This document shows positions 25,981 through 35,070 of a stretch of DNA of 64,000 bases, piece by piece. Origin of the DNA: JBFLYO01 sp040756745 (GTDB lineage: Bacteria; Bacteroidota; Ignavibacteria; UBA10030; UBA6906); NCBI GenBank assembly GCA_040756745.1, contig JBFLYO010000008.1:62001-126000 (forward strand). Reading direction: 5' to 3'. The notes under the pieces are model-generated. The model ran no database searches. It was not told the DNA's origin and saw only the letters and a list, made by a program, of their open reading frames with translations. A program made the position numbers and the translations under genes. Within the stretch, counting starts at the first letter, position 1; the number at the start of each line of letters is the position of its first letter.

Positions 25981-27002
25981 AAGAATTCCTGATCAGCGTC
26001 CTTCAGAACGAAATCCTCGTGTACTCCCTGATGGCGGTGCTGCCGCTCATCTGGGTGATTCCGTTTGCCCTCTTTGCGGTGTGGTGGGAGCGGAAGATTT
26101 CCGCACACATGCAGGACCGGCTTGGGCCGATGCGCACCGGAGGATGGCACGGGTGGTCGCAGACGATCGCCGACATCCTGAAGCTCATCCAGAAGGAGGA
26201 CATTATCCCGACGGCCGCAGACCGGAAGCTGTTCATCCTTGCACCGTACGTCGTCTTCGTCGGAGCATACGCGGCCTATGCGGCAATCCCCTTCAGCGCT
26301 GCGTATATCGGCAGCGAGATCAATATCGGTCTGTTCTACGTCATTTCGATCTCCTCGCTCGTCGTCATCGGCCTTCTGATGGCAGGCTGGGCGTCCAACA
26401 ACAAGTGGTCCCTCTTCGGGGCAATGCGCTCCGCCGCGCAGATTGTGAGCTATGAGATCCCCGTTGCCCTGGCCCTTCTCGCCGTCGTCATGGTCGCAGG
26501 AACATTCGACCTGCAGGAGATTAACCGCGCCCAGTCGGGCTGGTTCTGGAACTGGTACGTCTTCCAGAAATTTCCGCTCCTGTTCATCGCCATGGTGATC
26601 TACTTCATCGCCTCGCTGGCAGAGACGAACAGGACGCCGTTCGACATTCCCGAGGCGGAGTCGGAGCTGGTCGGCGGGTATCACACGGAGTACGGTGGGA
26701 TGCGTTTTGCCCTTCTGTTCCTCTCCGAGTACGCCAATATGTTCGCGGTATCGGCCATTGCCTCGACTCTCTTCTTCGGCGGCTGGAACAGTCCCTTCGG
26801 CGATTTCCTTTCGGGCCCCTGGTGGGGCCTCTTCTGGTTCCTGTTCAAGGGGATGGCGTTCATCTTCCTCCAGATGTGGTTGCGGTGGACCCTCCCGCGC
26901 CTGCGTGTAGACCAGCTGATGTACGTGGGCTGGAAGGTGCTGATCCCGTTTGCGTTCGTCGTCGTGATCGGCGTGGGGTTCTGGGTCATGGCGGTTCGTT
27001 GA
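25977..27002 (+). CDS. nuoH: NADH-quinone oxidoreductase subunit H
   Basis: The 341-residue membrane subunit at the arm junction, with about eight helices. Conserved marks are WWERKISAHMQDRLGPMRTG, the acidic loop SLAETNRTPFDIPEAESELV and GYHTEYGGMRFALLFLSEY. It overlaps nuoD by four bases and is followed by nuoI. Confidence 0.97.
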   Translation: MKEFLISVLQNEILVYSLMAVLPLIWVIPFALFAVWWERKISAHMQDRLGPMRTGGWHGWSQTIADILKLIQKEDIIPTAADRKLFILAPYVVFVGAYAAYAAIPFSAAYIGSEINIGLFYVISISSLVVIGLLMAGWASNNKWSLFGAMRSAAQIVSYEIPVALALLAVVMVAGTFDLQEINRAQSGWFWNWYVFQKFPLLFIAMVIYFIASLAETNRTPFDIPEAESELVGGYHTEYGGMRFALLFLSEYANMFAVSAIASTLFFGGWNSPFGDFLSGPWWGLFWFLFKGMAFIFLQMWLRWTLPRLRVDQLMYVGWKVLIPFAFVVVIGVGFWVMAVR

Positions 27003-27015
27003 GAAAGGATCCGGT

Positions 27016-27600
27016 ATGGGCAGATACTTCAGGAATGTGTGGGACGGCGTTATCACAGTGCTGATCGGGATGAAGGTCACCTGGCGCCACCTGTTCACGC
27101 CGGCGGTGACCATCCAGTATCCCGACGTCAAGGTCAAGCTTCCTGAGAGGGCCCGGAACCGGCTGTACGTCAATATGGACGACTGCATCGGGTGCGACCA
27201 GTGCGCGATGGCCTGCCCGGTGGACTGCATCACGATCGAAACGGTGAAGTCAACGCCGGACGTCGACCTCGGCCTCACATCGGTGGGAACGAAGAAACGG
27301 CTGTATGTGACGCAGTTCGACATCGACATTGCCAAATGCTGCTACTGTGCCCTGTGCGTGTATCCCTGCCCGACCGAATGCATCAAAATGACCGATGTGT
27401 ATGAGTTTTCGGAGTTCGAGCGAAACAATCTGATCTACAACTTTGCGACCATGACTCCGGCGGAGGTCGACCAGGCCAGGGCGAAGCTCGCTGCCTATGA
27501 AAAGGAGCAGGCAGCAAAGAAAGCGGCCGCGGCGGCCGCCCCAAAACCCACCCCGGCACCGGCGCCCGCATCGCCTCCTTCTTCCGACAGCAAGGTGTAG
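27016..27600 (+). CDS. nuoI: NADH-quinone oxidoreductase subunit I
   Basis: The 194-residue ferredoxin-like subunit with two [4Fe-4S] motifs, CIGCDQCAMACPVDCI and CCYCALCVYPCPTECI. After about residue 155 there is an Ala/Lys/Pro tail (KKAAAAAAPKPTPAPAPASP) not needed for cluster binding. In an enzyme without NuoEFG this subunit is a possible entry point for electrons. Confidence 0.96.
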   Translation: MGRYFRNVWDGVITVLIGMKVTWRHLFTPAVTIQYPDVKVKLPERARNRLYVNMDDCIGCDQCAMACPVDCITIETVKSTPDVDLGLTSVGTKKRLYVTQFDIDIAKCCYCALCVYPCPTECIKMTDVYEFSEFERNNLIYNFATMTPAEVDQARAKLAAYEKEQAAKKAAAAAAPKPTPAPAPASPPSSDSKV

Positions 27601-27605
27601 CCACC

Positions 27606-28109
27606 ATGCAATTGTTCGACGTCGTCTTTTTCGTCTTTGCATTTATCACCCTCGTGTCGGCCTTCATCGTAGTCTTCTCCCGGAACATCATTTATTCGGC
27701 CTTCGCGCTCCTCTTCACGTTTTTCGGCGTCGCTGGACTGTACGTGCTCCTTCGGGCCGACTTCCTCGCCGTTACCCAGGTCCTCATCTACGTCGGCGGG
27801 ATCCTGGTGCTGCTCCTCTTCGGCGTGATGCTGACCAACAAGGTGATCGACGTGGAGATCAAGACCGGGACCATCCACACGGTCCCGGCCCTGATGCTTG
27901 TGGCGGTCGTTGCGGGATCCCTGGCCGGGCTCTTCTACTCACTGTGGCGGGAGGTCGGCACGCCGGCCGAACCGCCTGCTTCGACGACACGGACTCTTGG
28001 CGAGATGTTGATGACCACGTACCTCCTGCCGTTCGAGGTCGCCTCGGTCATCCTCCTGGTGGCGCTTATCGGCGCGGCCATGACCGCACGCCGGAACAGA
28101 AACGCATAA
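27606..28109 (+). CDS. nuoJ: NADH-quinone oxidoreductase subunit J
   Basis: A 167-residue membrane subunit with five hydrophobic helices. The segment SRNIIYSAFALLFTFFGVAG and the glycine-rich LIYVGGILVLLLFGVML are typical. It begins five bases after nuoI. Confidence 0.94.
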   Translation: MQLFDVVFFVFAFITLVSAFIVVFSRNIIYSAFALLFTFFGVAGLYVLLRADFLAVTQVLIYVGGILVLLLFGVMLTNKVIDVEIKTGTIHTVPALMLVAVVAGSLAGLFYSLWREVGTPAEPPASTTRTLGEMLMTTYLLPFEVASVILLVALIGAAMTARRNRNA

Positions 28110-28122
28110 ACGGACGACCCCC

Positions 28123-28476
28123 ATGGGTTCACTCGAAGGCCTCTGGAATGAATTCTCTACGTGGCTGCCCCACGTCCAGCTCGCCCATTTCCTGGTGGTG
28201 AGCGCGGTGCTGTTTGCCCTCGGGATCTTCGCGATTGCCACGCGGCGGAACGCCATCATGGTGCTGATGGGCGTGGAGCTTGTGTTGAACGCGGCCAACG
28301 TGAACTTCATCGCCTTCGCGCGCTACAATGCGGCGAATTTCGACGGCCAGGTGGCGGCCATCTTCGTCATCATCCTTGCCGCCGCCGAGGCGGCGATCGC
28401 GCTCGCCATCGTCCTGAACATCTACCACCGGTTCCAGACTGTCAACATCGACGAAGTGAGCTCACTCAAAGAATAA
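28123..28476 (+). CDS. nuoK: NADH-quinone oxidoreductase subunit K
   Basis: A three-helix antiporter-like subunit, 117 residues. The two essential membrane glutamates lie in LMGVELVLNAANVNFIAF and ILAAAEAAIALAIVLNIY. It has about 15 extra N-terminal residues compared with the common 100-residue form. It lies 13 bases after nuoJ and four before nuoL. Confidence 0.95.
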   Translation: MGSLEGLWNEFSTWLPHVQLAHFLVVSAVLFALGIFAIATRRNAIMVLMGVELVLNAANVNFIAFARYNAANFDGQVAAIFVIILAAAEAAIALAIVLNIYHRFQTVNIDEVSSLKE

Positions 28477-28480
28477 GTCC

Positions 28481-30553
28481 ATGACCCCGGATACACTGCT
28501 CGCACTCGCCGTCGCCATTCTTCTGCTGCCGCTCGTAGCGTTCACGATCACGATCTTTTTCGGGAAGCGGCTCCCGCGACAGGGCGACTGGGTCTCCACG
28601 GGCATCATCACCATTGCGCTCGGGCTCTCGCTGGCCGTCATGATCCAGAAGCTCACCGGGTTCGCCGACGAGACGCTTTCCTTCCGGTTCACCTGGATCG
28701 ATTTCCACAACGTCCCCGGCATCGGACCCCTGCCGATCCTGCTCGGCATCGCGATCGATAACCTGTCGGCCGTGATGCTCGTTGTCGTGACCCTGATCAG
28801 CACGCTCGTCCACTATTTCTCCGTCGGTTACATGAAGGGAGACGTCCGATACTCCCGGTACTTCGCGTTCCTCGGCTTCTTCTCCTTCTCGATGCTGCTG
28901 ATCGTCCTGGCCGACAACCTCTTCATGTTGTACGTGGGCTGGGAGCTCGTGGGGATCAGCTCGTACCTGCTGATCGGACACTGGTACGAAAAGAAAAGCG
29001 CCTCCGACGCGGCAATCAAGGCGTTCATCGTGAACAGGGTAGGGGACCTCGGGTTCTTCATCGGGATCGCGATCCTTTTCATGACGTTCCATACCTTCGG
29101 CCTGCGGGAGATCTTTGACGGCATCAACAGCGGGAATCTTCCCTTCGGCAGCGAGTGGTGGCTGACGGCGGCAGGTGTACTGCTCTTTTGCGGCGCGGTA
29201 GGCAAGTCCGCCCAGTTCCCTCTCCATGTCTGGCTTCCGGACGCCATGGAGGGCCCGACTCCCGTCAGCGCCCTTATCCATGCGGCGACGATGGTTGCGG
29301 CCGGCGTCTATCTCGTGGCGCGCCTCTTCCCGTTGATGACGGCGGATGCGCTCCTGGTGGTCGCCTACATCGGCGCGATTACTGCGTTTATTTCGGCCAC
29401 GATTGCGATCGCACAGAACGACATCAAGAAAGTCCTTGCGTACTCCACGATCAGCCAGCTCGGGTACATGATCATGGGACTCGGCGTGGGGGCGTACGGT
29501 GCCGGCTTCTTCCATCTCGTGACCCACGCGTCGTTCAAGGCAGGGCTCTTCCTCGGCTCCGGCTCGGTGATCCATGCGATGCACCACGCACTGCATCACG
29601 CGAACGACCACCACACTGACCCCCAGGACATCCGGAACATGGGAGGGTTGAGGGGAAAGATGCCGATAACCTTCTGGACGTTCGTCATGTACACGCTGGC
29701 AATCTCGGGAATACCGCTGACCTCCGGGTTCCTGAGCAAAGATGAAATCCTTGCGGGCACGCTGGCCTTCGGCGGGCTGACCGGACACGTTCTGATCCCT
29801 ATCACAGGTTTTCTGGTGGCCGGACTGACTGCGTTCTACATGTTCCGCCTGCTCATTCTCACCTTCCTGGGCGACCACAAGGAGGCGGGCCGTATCGACC
29901 AGATCCACGAGTCACCGAAAGTCATGACAGTGCCGCTGATCATCCTGGCGGTCCTGTCGTTCTTTGCCTTCTACAGTTACAATCCGTTCGGCGCTGCTTC
30001 GGGCTGGGTGATGCAAGCGGTCGAGCGCCCGGCCGCAGTCGTCCCGGCCCATATGGCGGCGCCCACGGCGTCCGTCTTCGAAGAGGCCCTGCACCACGCG
30101 CACGGCAACGCCATGCTTATCTCCCTTGCCATGGCCGGGCTGGGCATTCTGGCGGCATTTGCCACCTATTACTGGAAGAAGATCAGTGCCGACGCGGTTG
30201 CGGGCGCCCTTGCGCCCGTTCACCGGTTCCTGATCAATAAATGGTATTTCGACGAGCTGTACGGAGCTGTCGTCGTGGACGGCACACACGCCGTCACCCG
30301 CCTGATGCGCTGGTTTGACAACACGATCATCGACGGCGCGGTGAACGGCGCAGGATGGGTCACGAAGGGGACGTCGTTCGTCAGCGGCAAGTTCGACACC
30401 TACGTCGTGGACGGTCTCGTGAATTTCACCGCCTACGCGTCGGGCTTCTTCGGCCTGCTGTTGCGGAAATTCCAGACCGGCAAGGTACAGACCTACGTCA
30501 TCTTTGCCGTTCTGAGTGTGATGGTGTTCTATTTTGTATTTCGGCTCGTCTGA
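28481..30553 (+). CDS. nuoL: NADH-quinone oxidoreductase subunit L
   Basis: The distal proton-pumping subunit, 690 residues, about 15-16 helices plus the long lateral helix. Landmarks are GWELVGISSYLLIGHWYEK, PLHVWLPDAMEGPTPVSALI and HAATMVAAGVYLVARLFPL. The His-rich stretch HAMHHALHHANDHHTDPQD resembles that of other NuoL proteins. Confidence 0.96.
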   Translation: MTPDTLLALAVAILLLPLVAFTITIFFGKRLPRQGDWVSTGIITIALGLSLAVMIQKLTGFADETLSFRFTWIDFHNVPGIGPLPILLGIAIDNLSAVMLVVVTLISTLVHYFSVGYMKGDVRYSRYFAFLGFFSFSMLLIVLADNLFMLYVGWELVGISSYLLIGHWYEKKSASDAAIKAFIVNRVGDLGFFIGIAILFMTFHTFGLREIFDGINSGNLPFGSEWWLTAAGVLLFCGAVGKSAQFPLHVWLPDAMEGPTPVSALIHAATMVAAGVYLVARLFPLMTADALLVVAYIGAITAFISATIAIAQNDIKKVLAYSTISQLGYMIMGLGVGAYGAGFFHLVTHASFKAGLFLGSGSVIHAMHHALHHANDHHTDPQDIRNMGGLRGKMPITFWTFVMYTLAISGIPLTSGFLSKDEILAGTLAFGGLTGHVLIPITGFLVAGLTAFYMFRLLILTFLGDHKEAGRIDQIHESPKVMTVPLIILAVLSFFAFYSYNPFGAASGWVMQAVERPAAVVPAHMAAPTASVFEEALHHAHGNAMLISLAMAGLGILAAFATYYWKKISADAVAGALAPVHRFLINKWYFDELYGAVVVDGTHAVTRLMRWFDNTIIDGAVNGAGWVTKGTSFVSGKFDTYVVDGLVNFTAYASGFFGLLLRKFQTGKVQTYVIFAVLSVMVFYFVFRLV

Positions 30554-30604
30554 CGCCGGTCTGTTCCCCATGCTGCCACCATTCTCCTGGAGGAGTTGAG
30601 CCTC

Positions 30605-32254
30605 ATGACAATGTTAGGAATCGGCGTGCTCTCATGGATCACGTTCCTGCCCGCGCTGGGGATGATCCTCGTCCTCATGCTTCCGAACAACCGAAAGGAC
30701 CTCTTCCGGTGGACATCGCTCGTCGTCACGGCCGTGCAGGTGGCCCTTGCAGCGCTGATCTTCATGCGGTTCGACCGGGGACTCGGGGGCGTCAACACGG
30801 AAGCCGGCATGCAGTTCCTCGAGAAAGCGACGTGGATCGATGTCTCGAGCGTGGCCTGGTTTGGTCGGGTCCACATTGAGTATCTGATGGGGATCGACGG
30901 CATCAGCGTGATGATGGTGCTGTTGACCGCGCTGATCAGCTTCATCGCGGTCGTTTCGTCGTGGACGATTGACAAGTCGGTGAAGGGGTACTTTGCCCTC
31001 CTCCTCCTGCTCGACACCGGGATGATGGGGGTGTTCGTGGCGCTGGATTTCTTCCTGTTCTATGTATTCTGGGAAGTGATGCTGCTCCCGATGTATTTCC
31101 TGATCGGCGTCTGGGGGGGACCGCGGCGCGAATATGCGGCGATCAAGTTCTTCCTGTACACCCTGCTGGGAAGCGTGCTGATGTTGCTGGCGATGATCGC
31201 CCTCTATTTCAGCGTGAACGTTTATATCGACCCGGCCGGCGGACTCCACTCGGTGGCAGAGGCAACAAAGTCCATGGGGCAGGGCTGGGAGAAAATTTAC
31301 ACATTCAACATGCTGGCGATGATGGATCCGGGGAATTTCGTGCCGGGATCGCTGCTTGCCGGCGTCGATACAACCTGGCGGTATCTTGCGTACATCGCTC
31401 TGTTCATTGGCTTTGCGATCAAAGTGCCGATCTTCCCCTTCCACACGTGGCTCCCGGACGCGCACGTGGAAGCCCCGACGCCCATCAGCGTCATCCTCGC
31501 GGGCGTTCTGCTGAAAATGGGAACGTACGGGATGCTCCGGATCAGCTTTCCCATCTTTCCCGATGCAATGCGTCACTACGCATGGGAGCTTGCGCTCCTT
31601 GGGGTCGTGAGCATGGTGTACGGCGCCCTGGTGGCTATGGCTCAGACGGACTTCAAGAAATTGATCGCATATTCGAGCGTGAGCCACATGGGCATCGTTG
31701 TATTGGGGATGGCGTCGATGAATACGCAGGGGATGACGGGTGCGGTGTTCCAGATGTTCAATCACGGCACGATCACCGCCATGCTCTTCCTTATCGTGGG
31801 AGTGATCTACGACCGCGCCCACACCCGCGGACTGAACGAGTTCGGCGGACTCATGAACCAGATGCCGCGCTATGCCGGGGCGATGACCGTGGCGTTCTTT
31901 GCGGCACTCGGGCTCCCTGGCCTGAGCGGATTCATCAGCGAAGCGTTCTCGCTTCTCGGGGCGTTCCAGACATTCCGGACGCTGACGATCATCGGCGCGG
32001 TGACGATTGTCCTGACGGCGGGCTACATGCTCTGGGTGCTGCAGCGCGTGTTCCTCGGTTCACTGCCGGACAAGTGGAAGGGGTTGACCGACATGGACGG
32101 TCGGGAAACGTTTATGCTGGCGACCCTCGCCGTGATTGTGATCTTCTGCGGGATTTATCCCTCGCCGGTGCTCGACCTCATGACCAGCTCCCTCAACACT
32201 CTCTCGGCTCTCCTGCAGCACACTGCGTCGGTGACGATGATGAGCGGGATGTGA
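30605..32254 (+). CDS. nuoM: NADH-quinone oxidoreductase subunit M
   Basis: A 549-residue antiporter-like pumping subunit. It shows FYVFWEVMLLPMYFLIGVWG, FPFHTWLPDAHVEAPTPIS and LLKMGTYGMLRISFPIFPD. ATG 30605 has GGAGGAG 9 bases upstream; a TTG at 30596 sits right on that site and is rejected. Confidence 0.96.
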   Translation: MTMLGIGVLSWITFLPALGMILVLMLPNNRKDLFRWTSLVVTAVQVALAALIFMRFDRGLGGVNTEAGMQFLEKATWIDVSSVAWFGRVHIEYLMGIDGISVMMVLLTALISFIAVVSSWTIDKSVKGYFALLLLLDTGMMGVFVALDFFLFYVFWEVMLLPMYFLIGVWGGPRREYAAIKFFLYTLLGSVLMLLAMIALYFSVNVYIDPAGGLHSVAEATKSMGQGWEKIYTFNMLAMMDPGNFVPGSLLAGVDTTWRYLAYIALFIGFAIKVPIFPFHTWLPDAHVEAPTPISVILAGVLLKMGTYGMLRISFPIFPDAMRHYAWELALLGVVSMVYGALVAMAQTDFKKLIAYSSVSHMGIVVLGMASMNTQGMTGAVFQMFNHGTITAMLFLIVGVIYDRAHTRGLNEFGGLMNQMPRYAGAMTVAFFAALGLPGLSGFISEAFSLLGAFQTFRTLTIIGAVTIVLTAGYMLWVLQRVFLGSLPDKWKGLTDMDGRETFMLATLAVIVIFCGIYPSPVLDLMTSSLNTLSALLQHTASVTMMSGM

Positions 32255-32307
32255 GGCGCGGGGGATGCTCTTGACGAACTTCAGTACACTTTGGTGATCT
32301 GACGTCT

Positions 32308-33816
32308 ATGTCCGACCAAATCCTTCACGACCTGGCGCTGTTCACCCCGGAAATCGCGCTCACCGCCTTTCTGCTCATCGCCATTGTTGTCGATTTAATC
32401 TTTCGTCGTTCCTCGGTGGCCGTCTCCGCCGTTGTCCTTGCCGGGTTTGTCGTCACCGGCATCCTCGTCATCGGCCAGGCAGGCACGAATGCCTCTATCT
32501 TCGCATCAATGATTGCGGTCGATGCGTTTGCGGTCTTCTTCAAGCTGGTAGTAGTCCTGACGGCGATCCTGATCGTCGTGTTCTCTCTCGGATCGGCCGA
32601 GCTGAACACCAAGGGGAGGAAACTGGGCGAGTACTACACGCTGCTCGGTGCGGCGGCGCTGGGGATGATGCTCATGGCGGGTGCGAGCAATCTCCTGATG
32701 ATGTACCTCGCGATCGAGCTCTCGTCGCTGAGTTCCTATCTGTTGAGCGGGTACACCCGTGAAGCCCCCGATTCGAGCGAGGCGTCGCTGAAGTACGTGA
32801 TCTTCGGTGCGGTCTCGTCAGGTCTCATGCTGTACGGGATTTCCATCATCTATGGCATGACCGGCTCGCTCGACCTCTACACGATCAACCAGGGATTGCC
32901 GCAGGTGTTGGCGAAGGGAGGCGCAACCTCGTTCGCTCTGCTGATTGCCGGCGTGCTCGCTCTGGCGGGGCTGGGATACAAGATTTCCGCGGTGCCGTTT
33001 CACTTCTGGACGCCCGATGTGTACGAAGGGGCACCGATCACGATCACGGCATTTCTCTCCGTGGCGTCCAAGGCGGGGGGGTTTGCGATGATGATCCGGT
33101 TCTTCAAGGTCACGTTCATCGATACCAACGCCATGCCCCTCGTGGCCGGCACCTGGTCAACCCTGCAGGGCTTCCAGTGGGTGGATCTTGTTGCCGTGCT
33201 GTCCGTGCTGACCATGACGGTGGGGAACCTGGTTGCCATCTGGCAGAACAACCTGAAGCGGCTCCTGGCCTATTCGAGCATCGCCCATGCCGGGTACATG
33301 CTTATGGGTGTTGTGGTGCTGAGCAACGAAGGTCTTGCAGCGATCATGGTGTACTTCATCGTCTACCTCTTCATGAACCTCGGGGCATTCTATGCGGTGA
33401 TGGTGATTGCGAACAAGACGGGGTCGGAAGATATCGATGACTACAAGGGTCTCGGGTCGCGGGCGCCGTTCCTGGCCGTTGCCCTCGCAGTGTTCCTTAT
33501 TTCGCTTACCGGGCTCCCGCCCACCGCGGGGTTCATCGGGAAGCTGTATCTGTTCGCGGCGCTCATCAACCACGGCTGGGTCTGGCTGGCCATCGTGGGA
33601 GCGCTGAACAGCGTGATCGCTCTTTACTATTACGTACGTATTTTCCGGAACATGTTCCTTCGGCCCGAAGAAGGCCAGGCGGCTCCCATTCTCATCGGCA
33701 CCACACCGACCGCCGTCCTGTTGGTTCTGCTCGGGCCCACACTGCTGTTCGGGCTCTACTTCACTCCGCTGGTGCAGCTGGCGCAGGCCTCGGTCAAGAT
33801 GTTCGGTACCCCCTGA
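32308..33816 (+). CDS. nuoN: NADH-quinone oxidoreductase subunit N
   Basis: The third antiporter-like subunit, 502 residues and about 14 helices. Typical segments are LAIELSSLSSYLLSGYTRE, VPFHFWTPDVYEGAPITIT and RLLAYSSIAHAGYMLMGVV. It ends the operon. No nuoE, nuoF or nuoG is present between nuoD and nuoH or at either end. Confidence 0.96.
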   Translation: MSDQILHDLALFTPEIALTAFLLIAIVVDLIFRRSSVAVSAVVLAGFVVTGILVIGQAGTNASIFASMIAVDAFAVFFKLVVVLTAILIVVFSLGSAELNTKGRKLGEYYTLLGAAALGMMLMAGASNLLMMYLAIELSSLSSYLLSGYTREAPDSSEASLKYVIFGAVSSGLMLYGISIIYGMTGSLDLYTINQGLPQVLAKGGATSFALLIAGVLALAGLGYKISAVPFHFWTPDVYEGAPITITAFLSVASKAGGFAMMIRFFKVTFIDTNAMPLVAGTWSTLQGFQWVDLVAVLSVLTMTVGNLVAIWQNNLKRLLAYSSIAHAGYMLMGVVVLSNEGLAAIMVYFIVYLFMNLGAFYAVMVIANKTGSEDIDDYKGLGSRAPFLAVALAVFLISLTGLPPTAGFIGKLYLFAALINHGWVWLAIVGALNSVIALYYYVRIFRNMFLRPEEGQAAPILIGTTPTAVLLVLLGPTLLFGLYFTPLVQLAQASVKMFGTP

Positions 33817-33836
33817 CCCGCCCGGTCCGGGTCAGG
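33812..33836 (+). terminator. hairpin at the end of nuoN
   Basis: CCTGACCCG (33812-33820) pairs with CGGGTCAGG (33828-33836) around a 7-nt loop. It overlaps the nuoN stop codon. There is no T-run, so it may protect the transcript end or terminate weakly. Confidence 0.5.
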
Positions 33837-33897
33837 CGTGTCCTGTCCGGCATGATTCTGTTCAGCGGCTCGGTGTGTGAATCAGGGAGACACGACT

Positions 33898-34281
33898 ATG
33901 CAAATCTATGTTGGCAACCTCAGCCCCGAGATGTCCGAGGAGGGACTCAGGGCGTTGTTTGAAAAGCATGGGACGGTTCGCCGTGCGACCATCGGCAGGG
34001 AAAAGGGGACGGGGAAGTCGGAGGGGTACGGATTCGTCGAGATGCCGGTGAAATCGGAGGCGCGCGATGCCGTCGAAGCCTTGCGAGGCACGGAGATCGA
34101 CGGGAAGCCGCTCCGGGTCAAGATCCTGAAGCCGGGCGATGAGTTTCACCAGCACGCGCTGAATCTGCACGGCGCATCCGTGCCGGGCGGCAAGACGCTG
34201 ACGCAGGGGGCCAAGCCACGAACCGATGTTCCCTACCGCGGAAGTGGAGCGGTTCGCCGAGGGGGGAGAAGAGGGGGGTAG
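33898..34281 (+). CDS. RRM-type RNA-binding protein
   Basis: The 127-residue protein holds one RNA recognition motif (residues 1-80), with RNP2 at QIYVGNLSP and RNP1 at KSEGYGFVEMPV. The C-terminal tail is basic and Gly/Arg-rich, ending SGAVRRGGRRGG. Such small RRM proteins occur in Bacteroidota and cyanobacteria and may act as general RNA chaperones; the target is unknown. ATG 33898 follows GGGAGA; an in-frame start 21 bases upstream is less likely. It is convergent with coaX. Confidence 0.9.
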   Translation: MQIYVGNLSPEMSEEGLRALFEKHGTVRRATIGREKGTGKSEGYGFVEMPVKSEARDAVEALRGTEIDGKPLRVKILKPGDEFHQHALNLHGASVPGGKTLTQGAKPRTDVPYRGSGAVRRGGRRGG

Positions 34282-34287
34282 CAGCGC

Positions 34288-35064
34288 CTACTTCGATATT
34301 CCATTCACCCGGTCGCAGATCAGGCGGATCCCGTCGAGCACGAGCGATGGCTCGCAGGCCTCGATGAGGGGGGTATGTTGAGCGATGATCGGCGCGAGAC
34401 CGCCGGTGGCAATAACCTTCGGCTTCATCCCCAATTCTGCGCTGATCCTGCGGACCGTTCCCTCCACGGCGTCCACCGTCCCGAACATCACCCCCGCCTG
34501 CATGCTGCTTTCCGTTTCGCGTCCGATCACCGATGAGGGAAACCGGAGCTCGATCTTCGGAAGCTTTGCCGCTCGCCGATGAAGCTCCGCTGCCGTGGAT
34601 TCAAGGCCGAGCGTGATGACACCGCCGAGGTAGTCCCCCGTCGCAGAGACAACGTCATACGTCGTGGCAGTCCCAAAGTCGATGATGACCAGCGGGCCGC
34701 CGTATTTGTGAAACCCGGCGATCGCGTTGCAGAGCCGGTCGGCTCCCACTGCAGAGGGGTCTGTGTAGTGAATCCGGAATCCGAGGTCGAGGGAGGAGGT
34801 GACAGTCACAGGTTCGATGTGGAAATACAGGCGGGCCAGGGATTCGTAGATGCCGGTGAGATTGGGGACGACCGAAGAGATGCCCACCCTCTTCACGGCA
34901 GCAGGAGCGATGCCGGCGTCCGCGAAGAGGCTCTTGACAGTCAACCAGAGTTCGTCGACAGTGCGGTTGCTCGCGCTGGCAATCCGCCAGTCGGTGAGAA
35001 GCCGTTTCTCGTCGTACACGCCGAGTACGGTGTGGGTGTTGCCGACGTCAACGGCAAGGAGCAT
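34288..35064 (-). CDS. coaX: type III pantothenate kinase
   Basis: CoaX phosphorylates pantothenate in the first step of CoA synthesis. The 258 residues begin with the phosphate-binding LLAVDVGNTHTVLGVYD. They continue with DPSAVGADRLCNAIAGFHKY, IIDFGTATTYDVVSATGDYL and GGVITLGLESTAAELHRRAA, all ASKHA-fold marks of this family. It lies six bases downstream of birA, an arrangement seen in many bacteria. Confidence 0.96.
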   Translation of the reverse strand: MLLAVDVGNTHTVLGVYDEKRLLTDWRIASASNRTVDELWLTVKSLFADAGIAPAAVKRVGISSVVPNLTGIYESLARLYFHIEPVTVTSSLDLGFRIHYTDPSAVGADRLCNAIAGFHKYGGPLVIIDFGTATTYDVVSATGDYLGGVITLGLESTAAELHRRAAKLPKIELRFPSSVIGRETESSMQAGVMFGTVDAVEGTVRRISAELGMKPKVIATGGLAPIIAQHTPLIEACEPSLVLDGIRLICDRVNGISK

Positions 35065-35070
35065 GGTGCC

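Noticed and set aside
25815..27335. 506-codon open frame on the minus strand over nuoD-nuoI
   Set aside because: It lies antisense to four conserved genes and has a composition typical of reversed membrane-protein code.
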